Shown piece after piece: positions 25,564-32,199 of a stretch of 39,813 nucleotides of DNA. Within the stretch, counting starts at the first letter, position 1, and the number at the start of each line of letters is the position of its first letter. Below the pieces are notes generated by a model. It did not search any database. It saw nothing but the letters and a program-made list of their open reading frames with translations, and was not told the origin of the DNA. Made by a program: the position numbers and the translations under genes. The DNA comes from Ga0074130 sp035565355 (GTDB lineage Bacteria > Pseudomonadota > Gammaproteobacteria > Burkholderiales > Rhodocyclaceae): positions 1 to 39,813 of the forward strand of contig DATMSM010000046.1 in NCBI GenBank assembly GCA_035565355.1, in the 5' to 3' direction.

Positions 25564-26208
25564 ATGACTCGATCCTTCTTCCTCAAGCAAGCCCGACGGG
25601 CTACCTGGTGTGCGGCGGTGCTCATGCCGCTGGGAGCAATGGCGCAAAGCGATACCTCAGATGGGGCTTCTTCCAACAGCACCTATCAGCGCTCGGCGTA
25701 CAAGAACAAGTACAACAAGTCCTGGCTTCCCTATACCGAGAACGGTTACTGGGGCTTCAACCTGGGCGCCCCCGATTATGAAAAGAACTGTACGTCGGGC
25801 TTCAGCTGCAAGGATCCGGATGTCGGCGGGAAAATCTATGTGGGCGGCCAGTTCAACCGCTGGCTCGGACTTGAGGTTGGCTATGTCAATATGGGTGAAC
25901 TCAGGCGCAACGGCGGCGACACGTCCGCTCAGGGTCTTAATCTGAGTCTGGTCGGCTCGGTTCCCTTTAACGATGTCTTCAGTGCTTTCGCCAAGGTTGG
26001 CACCACTTACGGCTGGACGCGGACCAAGGGCGATGTGGGTGACAGGGGCAAGGAGGACGACTTCGGCCTCAGCTATGGCGCAGGCCTGGGCTTCAATCTG
26101 TCACCCCAGACCCAGTTGCTGGTCGAATGGGACAGGCATGACTTCAAGTTCGCCGATCAACGCGCTGAGGTTGACCTGTATTCGGTGGGGCTGCGCTTCC
26201 GCTTCTAA
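25564..26208 (+). CDS. Outer-membrane beta-barrel protein (OmpA-like barrel family)
   Basis: 214 residues. A signal peptide (MTRSFFLKQARRATWCAAVLMPLGAMAQ) is probably cut after AMA. The mature part shows alternating amphipathic beta strands of an 8-stranded barrel (YWGFNLGAPDY, GGKIYVGGQFNRWLGLEVGYVNMG, AFAKVGTTYGWTRT, SYGAGLGFNLSPQTQLLVEWDRHD, VDLYSVGLRFRF) and ends in Phe, the BAM recognition residue. Two cysteines in the first loop (NCTSGFSC) could form a disulfide. Adhesion, stress or sensor roles are possible; none can be assigned. TGGAG lies 7 nt before the ATG; a terminator follows. Confidence 0.85.
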   Translation: MTRSFFLKQARRATWCAAVLMPLGAMAQSDTSDGASSNSTYQRSAYKNKYNKSWLPYTENGYWGFNLGAPDYEKNCTSGFSCKDPDVGGKIYVGGQFNRWLGLEVGYVNMGELRRNGGDTSAQGLNLSLVGSVPFNDVFSAFAKVGTTYGWTRTKGDVGDRGKEDDFGLSYGAGLGFNLSPQTQLLVEWDRHDFKFADQRAEVDLYSVGLRFRF

Positions 26209-26227
26209 AGCGCCCTCGCCCGCCCCC

Positions 26228-26638
26228 TTAGCCGCCCTTTTCTTTCCGATCGGGCGGCTTTTTCATTTGCTCATTGCGACTGGCCGTCGACTTGCGATCG
26301 ATGCCGGCCGCTGGAACTTCCCCGCCCTGCGAGGCTTCCGGATCCGGTCCCGGTGCGGGCACATCCGAGGGAATACCGCGCCGTTCGCTGTCGCGCAGGC
26401 CGCGCGTGATATCGCTGGCGGCCTGCTGGATCACCTGGCGCGGCAAGGGACTGCTCGAGATATCGACATCACGGCCAGGCTTGGGCGATTCATCGTGTTC
26501 GTGTGGCAGACGCAAATCCCCGTGGTTGGAAGGTTGCGATGGATCAAGGTCGCCCGGCGTTGCAGCTTGTGTATCGAGCGGACGATTCTTTTGACGATCG
26601 GCGGAGGGCTTGACCGCCAGCGTATTTCCCTTTTTCAT
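26228..26638 (-). CDS. Hydrophilic, probably disordered protein of unknown function
   Basis: 136 residues, rich in Pro, Asp, Ser and Arg, with no TM or signal peptide. The middle contains PLPRQVIQQAASDITRGLRDSERRG, the only stretch with helical character; the C-terminus is basic (KKPPDRKEKGG). No family is recognised. Start ATG at 26638 with GGGAGA 7 nt upstream, 11 nt after the membrane-protein gene, so it is last in a three-gene operon. Its 3' end overlaps the plus-strand terminator hairpin. Confidence 0.6.
   Translation of the reverse strand: MKKGNTLAVKPSADRQKNRPLDTQAATPGDLDPSQPSNHGDLRLPHEHDESPKPGRDVDISSSPLPRQVIQQAASDITRGLRDSERRGIPSDVPAPGPDPEASQGGEVPAAGIDRKSTASRNEQMKKPPDRKEKGG
26230..26263 (+). 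terminator. Terminator after the beta-barrel gene
   Basis: Stem AGCCGCCC (26230-26237) with GGGCGGCT (26252-26259) followed by TTTTTC. It lies within the last codons of the convergent minus-strand gene. Confidence 0.8.
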
Positions 26639-26649
26639 GGATGTTCTCC

Positions 26650-27381
26650 CTAGGCAAGATGCGTGACGCGACGGTGAAGCACGCGGCGTGAGCCGCGCAC
26701 GCCGGTCATGCCGCCGCCCACAGCCGAAATCAGCGATAGCGCCACGCTGGCGGTCAACCAGATGCTGACCAGCGTCGCCGTACGCAAGGTTTGTTGTGCC
26801 GCTGCCCGGCCATCTGTACCCGCTGCATCCGGGTGTCCGCTCAAGGCCAAGGCCTGGTCGACCAGTTGGTCGGCCTGTTCTGCGCTCAGCCCGAGCGTGC
26901 GTTGTAGCGTAGCGGCAGCTTCCTGACGGTTGTTCGGCTCGAGGCTGCCGATGACCTGCGCACTATCCTGCACACTCGTGCTGCGCAATGCGGGGAACAT
27001 TGCGTCAAACGTCGCCGTGGTGACCGAGCTGGCCAGGAAAACGGATAGCAGCAAGGTCATACCCCATGCCACAGCGGCATGCAGCACGCCGTCGAAGCTG
27101 CGCTTGAGGCCGCTGGCCCGCGCGGCGATATAGCCACCTATGAAGGCGGCGATGATCATGCTCGCGCTATTCCACACAGCGGCAATGGCAGGAAAACGCT
27201 GCTCTGCAGTGGTCTCGCCCAGATCGAAAAGGCTCAGGCCTGTGGCGGTTCCCAGCATCATCAGCAGCATATTGCTCGCCATACCCACGGCCAGCCCCGC
27301 AAAAATTGCACCCCAACTGATATTGAGAAAGGCGGCACGCGGCGTTGCCGCGGCATGGGTTTCGGTGATTTCAAGCTGCAT
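26650..27381 (-). CDS. Four-TM inner-membrane protein of unknown function
   Basis: 243 residues: TM helices at about 20-48 (ISWGAIFAGLAVGMASNMLLMML), 66-88 (WNSASMIIAAFIGGYIAARASG), 103-122 (AVAWGMTLLLSVFLASSV) and 203-225 (VSIWLTASVALSLISAVGGGM), with a helical extramembrane loop of about 75 residues before the last. The glycine-rich WGAIFAGL and GGYIAARASG are typical of a widespread uncharacterised family often seen with stress proteins. A strong SD (AAGGAGGT) precedes the ATG. It is the second gene of the lipoprotein operon. Confidence 0.72.
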   Translation of the reverse strand: MQLEITETHAAATPRAAFLNISWGAIFAGLAVGMASNMLLMMLGTATGLSLFDLGETTAEQRFPAIAAVWNSASMIIAAFIGGYIAARASGLKRSFDGVLHAAVAWGMTLLLSVFLASSVTTATFDAMFPALRSTSVQDSAQVIGSLEPNNRQEAAATLQRTLGLSAEQADQLVDQALALSGHPDAAGTDGRAAAQQTLRTATLVSIWLTASVALSLISAVGGGMTGVRGSRRVLHRRVTHLA

Positions 27382-27432
27382 GTCGACCTCCTTCCAGCTC
27401 GCAATAGAGACGATCCTCCGTCTTCAATCCGC

Positions 27433-27699
27433 TCAGTTGGCGTTGTTGGTGGTGTTGTTCGTGCTTCCGGGCTCGCCAGGCGGAGGCATGCTGCCGGGCG
27501 AAGGCGATGTCGTCGCATCGGGCGATGAAGTCGGTGGCGAGGGCGGCGCGCTGTTTGGGGAAGAAGGTGTATCGGGGACCGGTGTTGTCGGCGCGGGGCT
27601 GATACTGGGCTCTGCCTCGGGGGTGCTGGGTGCCTTATTGCAGGCAGCGACAAGGGCGGCGATGGCAAGGCCGGCGATTAACTGGGTGGAATGGTTCAT
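27433..27699 (-). CDS. Small Pro/Ser/Thr-rich lipoprotein
   Basis: 88 residues. The ATG at 27699 opens a lipoprotein signal peptide with lipobox LVAAC (Cys about residue 20). The mature chain is low-complexity Pro/Ser/Thr/Ala with an Asn-rich end (GSTNNTTNNAN), probably unstructured. An AGGAG SD is well placed. A sigma-54-like promoter lies about 90-105 nt upstream. First gene of a three-gene minus-strand operon. Confidence 0.72.
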   Translation of the reverse strand: MNHSTQLIAGLAIAALVAACNKAPSTPEAEPSISPAPTTPVPDTPSSPNSAPPSPPTSSPDATTSPSPGSMPPPGEPGSTNNTTNNAN

Positions 27700-27789
27700 C
27701 GTGTGGCTCCTTCGTGTTGTTGGCAAGGGTGAAATCGCTGCGGGGTGTCACAACGTAGGAAGCGAAGCGGCATCCTCATGCTGTTTGCA

Positions 27790-27805
27790 TGCATCAGGCG
27801 TGCCC
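27790..27805 (-). promoter_or_regulatory. Sigma-54 promoter for the lipoprotein operon
   Basis: On the minus strand GGGCACGCCTGATGCA matches the TGGCACG-N4-TTGCA consensus at all but two specified positions, with correct GG to GC spacing. Predicted start near 27779. Confidence 0.65.
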
Positions 27806-27987
27806 GCTTTGCGATTTTCCTGAAACTTCCACAGCGCCTTTGCCTGCGCTGGATGGGGCTGGATCATGCGCGTCACAGGCTGGCAGTTCTTACGCCATTT
27901 GTGAAACTTCTACCGCTGCACCCGGCGCGAATTGGCGGCACTGGATGCAAACACCAGTCAGGGCAAGGCGGTGCGTCTGTGGCGGAC

Positions 27988-28002
27988 TGGCACGCGCCTT
28001 GC
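27988..28002 (+). promoter_or_regulatory. Sigma-54 promoter for the rpoN gene itself
   Basis: TGGCACG-CGCC-TTGC is a full match to the -24/-12 consensus. Predicted start near 28014, 26 nt before the rpoN ATG, implying positive autoregulation. Confidence 0.75.
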
Positions 28003-28008
28003 GGACGG

Positions 28009-28031
28009 CTTCAGTGAGTCACCCACTGAAG
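28009..28031 (+). promoter_or_regulatory. Inverted repeat overlapping the rpoN ribosome-binding site
   Basis: Arms CTTCAGTG (28009-28016) and CACTGAAG (28024-28031), 7-nt spacer. The right arm includes the start of the SD AAGGAG (28029-28034). It could be an RNA hairpin hiding the SD, but a transcript starting at 28014 would lack most of the left arm, so a DNA operator or a role in a longer transcript is also possible. Confidence 0.5.
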
Positions 28032-28039
28032 GAGCACGC

Positions 28040-29455
28040 ATGAACATCGAGATGGAACTGCAGCAGCGCCAGCAACTGACCATGACGCCACAGTTGCAGC
28101 AAGCGCTGCGCCTGTTGCAGTTGTCCAGCCTGGAGTTCAATCGGGAGATGGAGGCGGCGCTGGATGACAACCCCTTTCTCGAAGCCGATGAGGGACGCAC
28201 CGCGCTGCCTGGAGATACTGCCTTCCCCGGTGACGGCGAATACGCCGTAGCGCCGGAGAAGGCGCAGGATATGGCGCAGCCTCCAGCCTCCGATACTTCC
28301 GATTGGGGCCGCCCTGCTCCCGATTCTGATGACGAACAGGACTGGACCGAGTGGTCGAGTGCGCCTGCTTCCCTGCACGAGCAACTGCGCAATCAGCTCT
28401 TGCTGTGGCCGCTGGAAGAACGACAGCGTCTGCTGGCCCACCTGTTGATCGATGAACTCAGCGATGCCGGTTATCTGGAGTGCTCGCTGGAGGAGATGCT
28501 GGAGATCATGCCGGAAGGCAGCCGTGTCACGCTGCGCGAGCTGGAGGGCGCGCTGGCGCTGGTGCAGCAGCTTGAGCCGGCCGGCATCGGCGCGCGCAAT
28601 CTGCAGGAGTGTCTGCTTCTGCAACTGGCTGAATTGCCGGCGTGCGCGCCCGGCCTGGCGCTGGCCAGGCGCCTGGTGCAGGAGCAGTTCGATCTGCTGG
28701 CCCGACGCCAGTTTCCCCGCCTGGCGCAACTGCTGGATTGCGAAGAGCAATCCCTGCATGTCGCCCGTGCCCTGATTCGCACGCTGGACCCGCGGCCGGG
28801 GTGTCGCTATGCGCCTGATGATGCGCGCTACATTGTGCCGGACGTCATCGTGCAGCAATCAGGCAAGCGCTGGACGGCACGTATGAATCCGGCAGTCCAG
28901 CCGGGCGTGCGGCTGAACCGCCATTACGCCGATCTGGCCAGCCGCAGGCAAGGCTCGCCAGCCTGCACGCGCATGCTGCGTGAGGCGCGCTGGCTGCTGC
29001 GCAGCATGGAGCAGCGCCGTGACACCATCCATCGCGTCGCCAATGCCATCGTCCAGCGGCAACGTGTTTTCTTCACGCATGGCGATGTCGCCATGCGGCC
29101 GATGTCGCTAAGCGATATTGCCGGCGAAGTCGGCCTGCATGAATCCACCGTCTGCCGCGTCACCAACGGCAAGTACATGGCCACGCCGCGCGGCCTGTTC
29201 GAGTTCAAGCATTTCTTTTCGCGTCAGTTGCCGGCACGCGGCGGCACTTGCTCCGCGCTGGCCGTGCGCGCCCTCGTCCGTGAGCTCATCGCCGCCGAGA
29301 ACCCGGCACAACCGCTGTCGGACGTGCAGCTCGCCCATCTGCTCAAGGAACATGGCTTCGGCCTGGTGCGGCGCACGGTGACCAAGTATCGGACGCAGAT
29401 GCGCATACCCAGCGTCGAACTGCGCCGCGCCGCACATCAGCAGCCTGAGGGCTAG
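28040..29455 (+). CDS. rpoN: RNA polymerase sigma-54 factor (RpoN paralogue)
   Basis: 471 residues. Region I, with the Gln-rich activator-contact sequence (QQRQQLTMTPQLQQALRLLQLSSLEF), is followed by an acidic region II (about 48-120), the core-binding domain, a HTH (SLSDIAGEVGLHESTVCRVTNGKYMATPRG) that reads the -12 element, and the RpoN box (RRTVTKYRTQMRIPS, about 444-458) that reads -24. SD AAGGAG lies 5 nt before the ATG; the frame above it runs through the promoter. The usual rpoN neighbours (lptB, hpf, ptsN) are absent, so this is probably a second, dedicated copy. A sigma-54 activator lies 1.7 kb downstream. Confidence 0.95.
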   Translation: MNIEMELQQRQQLTMTPQLQQALRLLQLSSLEFNREMEAALDDNPFLEADEGRTALPGDTAFPGDGEYAVAPEKAQDMAQPPASDTSDWGRPAPDSDDEQDWTEWSSAPASLHEQLRNQLLLWPLEERQRLLAHLLIDELSDAGYLECSLEEMLEIMPEGSRVTLRELEGALALVQQLEPAGIGARNLQECLLLQLAELPACAPGLALARRLVQEQFDLLARRQFPRLAQLLDCEEQSLHVARALIRTLDPRPGCRYAPDDARYIVPDVIVQQSGKRWTARMNPAVQPGVRLNRHYADLASRRQGSPACTRMLREARWLLRSMEQRRDTIHRVANAIVQRQRVFFTHGDVAMRPMSLSDIAGEVGLHESTVCRVTNGKYMATPRGLFEFKHFFSRQLPARGGTCSALAVRALVRELIAAENPAQPLSDVQLAHLLKEHGFGLVRRTVTKYRTQMRIPSVELRRAAHQQPEG

Positions 29456-29832
29456 TGCTGTGCGCGGGCGATGGCGCGCGCCAGCTCAGCCTTGTTCATG
29501 GCCGAGCGCCCGGGGATATCAAGCGAACGGGCGCGGGCGTAGAGGGCGGCGCGCGTCTGGCCTATGCCATCGACCCCGCCATAGGTCTCTCCCCTGCCCT
29601 GGCGCTTGGCCGCGCTGCTGCGCTGTTGCGAGCGCGGATCCGAGGGACCGGGGCGACGCTTGGCGACCCAGTGGTCGTCGACCTTTTCAAAACTGTGCTT
29701 GAGCGCAGCCATGGCTGTTCGCGAGGCGCGCTCGCCAGGGCCGTACTGTTTCTCCGCATTCTCGAGCACGGTCGCATACAGGCGCTGTGCGCGTTCGGAG
29801 GATCGCTTCAGCGTGCTGGGCATTCGGGGCAT
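29452..29832 (-). CDS. ChaB-like protein with Rho N-terminal-like tail
   Basis: 126 residues. The N-terminal half (RAQRLYATVLENAEKQYG, SRTAMAALKHSFEKVDDHWVAK) follows the ChaB pattern. A basic Ser/Gln/Arg linker leads to a short SAP/Rho_N-like helix pair at the C-terminus (TRAALYARARSLDIPGRSAMNKAELARAIARAQ). ChaB proteins are small and poorly understood; such tails often bind nucleic acid. GGAG lies 7-9 nt before the ATG. Its stop overlaps the end of rpoN by 4 nt (convergent). A sigma-54-like element precedes it. Confidence 0.78.
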   Translation of the reverse strand: MPRMPSTLKRSSERAQRLYATVLENAEKQYGPGERASRTAMAALKHSFEKVDDHWVAKRRPGPSDPRSQQRSSAAKRQGRGETYGGVDGIGQTRAALYARARSLDIPGRSAMNKAELARAIARAQH

Positions 29833-29866
29833 GACAGGCTCCTTTCAGGTTCGGGACGTTCAGGCC

Positions 29867-29882
29867 AGCAATACGCATTCCT
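29867..29882 (-). promoter_or_regulatory. Candidate sigma-54 promoter for the chaB-like gene
   Basis: On the minus strand AGGAATGCGTATTGCT has correct GG to GC spacing and a good TTGC, but a weak -24. Predicted start near 29856. Confidence 0.4.
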
Positions 29883-29892
29883 TATTTAAATC

Positions 29893-29908
29893 GGGAACGG
29901 GCTTTGCT
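29893..29908 (+). promoter_or_regulatory. Candidate sigma-54 promoter for the CBS-pair gene
   Basis: GGGAACGGGCTTTGCT: GG-N10-GC spacing is correct, -24 matches 5 of 7, -12 TTTGC is good. It lies back to back with the chaB-like promoter. Predicted start near 29919, 34 nt before the ATG. Confidence 0.5.
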
Positions 29909-29952
29909 GAATTCTTGGCCCTGACAACGCATTGCATGCAAAGGAGAAAGAC

Positions 29953-30393
29953 ATGCTGGTGAGCGACCTGATGACTCGCAAAGTCCATATCGCCAATCCC
30001 GATGACAGTTTGCAGCAGGTGGCGCAGATCATGGCCGAGGAAAACGTCGGCTGCCTGCCGGTCGGCGAAAACGACCAGCTGGTGGGCATGATCACCGACC
30101 GCGACATCGCGGTACGTGCCGTGGCACTGGCCAGGGAGCCGGAAACGACTAAGGTGCGCGACATCATGAGTCGCAATGTGAAGTACTGCTATGACGAAGA
30201 TGAGGTGTCCAGCATCGCCGAGAACATGGGAGATATTCAGCTGCATCGTCTGCCGGTGGTGAACCGGGACAAACGTCTGGTCGGCATCGTGGCCGTCGCC
30301 GATATTGCCAACTACGATGGGCCCGTCGCTGCCGGCCACGCCATCTGCGGCATCTCCGAAGATTCGGAGATCATGCAGCAGCAGGCGCTGTGA
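29953..30393 (+). CDS. Stand-alone CBS-pair protein
   Basis: 146 residues made of two CBS domains: MLVSDLMTRKVHIANPDDSLQQVAQIM through MITDRDIAVRAVA, then VRDIMSRNVKYCYDEDEVSSIAENM through LVGIVAVADIANY. This soluble type of small CBS protein usually binds AMP/ATP-like ligands and is often stress-induced. The ATG at 29953 has AAGGAG 6 nt upstream. It is divergent from the chaB-like gene. Unlike the CBS protein of the nar operon it has no TM helix. Confidence 0.9.
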   Translation: MLVSDLMTRKVHIANPDDSLQQVAQIMAEENVGCLPVGENDQLVGMITDRDIAVRAVALAREPETTKVRDIMSRNVKYCYDEDEVSSIAENMGDIQLHRLPVVNRDKRLVGIVAVADIANYDGPVAAGHAICGISEDSEIMQQQAL

Positions 30394-30398
30394 TGCTG

Positions 30399-30434
30399 CC
30401 TGGAAACCTGCCGCAAGCGTGGCAGGTTTCCAGG
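30399..30434. terminator. Perfect 14-bp hairpin between convergent CBS and BON genes
   Basis: CCTGGAAACCTGCC (30399-30412) pairs exactly with GGCAGGTTTCCAGG (30421-30434) across an 8-nt loop. It lies between two convergent stops and so probably terminates both, although no T-tract follows on either side. Confidence 0.6.
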
Positions 30435-30444
30435 CCCGGCCGTG

Positions 30445-30828
30445 CTATGACGGCGAATTGGTTCTGGCCGGCGTCCTTGAAGTCGGCACTTCTATCGTCA
30501 GATTGTTGCGCACACCCCGTACATCCGGTACACCCTTCGCCAGGGCGACCGCCTGATCGCTCTCGGCCTCACTGGACACCTTGCCGGAGAGTTCGACCAC
30601 GCCCTTTACCGTGTCCACCTTGATGCGCGTGGCACTGACCGTGGAATCGCTTGCAAACTTCGACTTCACACGGGTGGTGATGGTGGCGTCATCAACGAAC
30701 TGCCCCACCGAACCCGACTTCCCCTTGTCAGTCCCGGCATTGTCCGCGGCGTAAGCGTTCAGGCCCGGGCCCAGCAGCAGGGCAGATCCAAGCGCCACTG
30801 TCAGCGCCTTCATCTTGATTCGTTTCAT
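30445..30828 (-). CDS. Periplasmic BON-domain protein (OsmY-like)
   Basis: 127 residues. The signal peptide (MKRIKMKALTVALGSALLLGPGLNAYA) is probably cut before ADN. One BON domain (about 50-115) shows VDDATITTRVKSKFASD, then IKVDTVKGVVELSGKV and GVRGVRNNLTI-like strands (here VRGVRNNLTIEV). BON domains bind phospholipid and are typical of osmotic-stress proteins such as OsmY. The ATG at 30828 has AAGGA upstream. A good sigma-54-like element lies 56-71 nt upstream. Confidence 0.87.
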   Translation of the reverse strand: MKRIKMKALTVALGSALLLGPGLNAYAADNAGTDKGKSGSVGQFVDDATITTRVKSKFASDSTVSATRIKVDTVKGVVELSGKVSSEAESDQAVALAKGVPDVRGVRNNLTIEVPTSRTPARTNSPS

Positions 30829-30883
30829 GATGCGTCCTTTCATCTGTTGAGGAGGGGCAGCGCAGGCTGCCTTCCCTCAACAA

Positions 30884-30899
30884 CGCAAATCATGTGCCC
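30884..30899 (-). promoter_or_regulatory. Sigma-54 promoter for the BON gene
   Basis: On the minus strand GGGCACATGATTTGCG matches GGCAC and TTTGC with the exact 12-nt offset. Predicted start near 30873, 45 nt before the ATG. A TGAAAC-containing element near 30983 lies about 100 bp upstream, a usual enhancer distance. Confidence 0.62.
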
Positions 30900-31110
30900 A
30901 GACTGGCCGGCGGCCTTCGCGGCGCGCCGGAGCGAGTGGCGGGATCGCGCACTACAGGGGGCTGGCGAGGGTGTCTTAGGATGAAACCTACATAGGAATA
31001 GGAAGATATGGCGTTGTTCGCAGTAGCCGAGCCAGCCAAGATGAGCCTCATGGCTTGGAAGATTTGCAAGGCATTGCAAGTGCTCCAGCGACACCGTCGA
31101 AAGGGATTCT

Positions 31111-32199
31111 ATGTTTGACACGCACAAGATGGAAATGACGCCCGCAGATAACTCACGCGATGCCCCTGTCCGGCATGCCGCTTCGGAAACACCTGTCTTG
31201 AGCAAGGCATCCGAGGCACTCGAAGCCTTTGGCCGCCTCTACGGCTCGTCCGAGGTGATGCGTGATGTCTATGCACAGATCGCCCGCGTGGCGCCCGGCA
31301 ACTCTTCGGTACTGATCGTCGGCGAAAACGGTTGCGGCAAGGAACTCGTCGCCCTGACTATCCACGAGATGAGCGCCTGTGCGGACCAGCCCTTCCTGGC
31401 GGTGAATTGCGGCGCCCTGCCCCCCGCGCTGGTGGAGGCGGAACTGTTTGGTTACGAGAAAGGCGCCTTCACCGGCGCACATCGCTCGCATGCCGGCTAT
31501 TTTGAACGCGCCCACGGCGGCACCCTATTCCTCGATGAAATTGGCGAGATGACCCCGGAGATGCAGGTGCGCCTGCTGCGCGTGCTGGAGACGCGTTCAA
31601 TCCAGCGCATCGGCAGCGACCAGGAAATCGAGTGCGATGTGCGCATTATCGCCGCCACCAATCGTGACCCCATGCAGGCAATCCAGGCCATGCAACTGCG
31701 CGAGGATCTGTACTACCGTCTGGCGGAATTCCCCATCCTGATCCCCCCCCTGCGCGACCGAGGCGACGATGTGCTGCTGCTGGCGCGACATTTTCTACGC
31801 CAGGCCAATATCCGCAATGGCGGCAACAAGCGCTTCGCGCCCACCGTGGAGGAGAAACTGCTGGCGCACGACTGGCCGGGCAATGTGCGCGAGCTGAAGA
31901 ACTGCATCCAGCGCGCGCATGTCATGGCGGAGCACGTGGTGGATATCGATACTGCCGGACCTTTCCGCGCTGCTGAGACCCACAGTAGTGGCTGGCTGGA
32001 GTTTGTGCCGGGTCGCATCACCCTGGCTGAGGCCGAGCGGCAGTTGATCTACGCCACGCTGGAGCATTTCCGCGGCGACAAGCGCCGCACTGCAGACGCG
32101 TTGGGCATCAGCCTTAAAACCATCTACAACCGGCTCAATCATTACCTGACGCTCGGCCAGGCACCCGACTCCGGCGCGTCTTATCGCACCGAGCGATAG
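31111..32199 (+). CDS. Sigma-54-dependent transcriptional activator lacking a receiver domain
   Basis: 362 residues. A short N-terminus (about 1-40) with no receiver, GAF or PAS domain leads into the AAA+ domain: Walker A GENGCGKE (71-78), sigma-54 contact loop GAFTGA (118-123), Walker B TLFLDE (138-143), and the arginine-finger region. A Fis-type HTH lies at about 312-345 (DKRRTADALGISLKTIYNRL). With no visible sensory domain it resembles PspF/HrpR-type activators, controlled by level or by a partner protein. SD AAAGGG lies 6 nt before the ATG. Its end overlaps the convergent cfa gene by 19 nt. The likely partner is the nearby RpoN. Confidence 0.93.
   Translation: MFDTHKMEMTPADNSRDAPVRHAASETPVLSKASEALEAFGRLYGSSEVMRDVYAQIARVAPGNSSVLIVGENGCGKELVALTIHEMSACADQPFLAVNCGALPPALVEAELFGYEKGAFTGAHRSHAGYFERAHGGTLFLDEIGEMTPEMQVRLLRVLETRSIQRIGSDQEIECDVRIIAATNRDPMQAIQAMQLREDLYYRLAEFPILIPPLRDRGDDVLLLARHFLRQANIRNGGNKRFAPTVEEKLLAHDWPGNVRELKNCIQRAHVMAEHVVDIDTAGPFRAAETHSSGWLEFVPGRITLAEAERQLIYATLEHFRGDKRRTADALGISLKTIYNRLNHYLTLGQAPDSGASYRTER

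Larger units (their letters stand above)
27700..28039. other. Divergent regulatory region between the lipoprotein operon and rpoN
   Basis: 340 nt without a gene. It holds sigma-54-like promoters facing both ways (27790-27805 minus and 27988-28002 plus), two direct repeats TGAAACTTC (27821-27829 and 27902-27910), and an inverted repeat touching the rpoN ribosome-binding site (28009-28031). A weaker -24-like TGGCA lies at 27881. Confidence 0.6.

Noticed and set aside
27932..28039. 36-codon N-terminal extension of RpoN
   Set aside because: It would translate the -24/-12 promoter; the ATG at 28040 has a proper SD and begins with the conserved region I.
29941..29952. Additional -24/-12 near TGACAACGCATTGCAT before the CBS gene
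   Set aside because: Spacing between the two elements is one base short and the -24 lacks GG.
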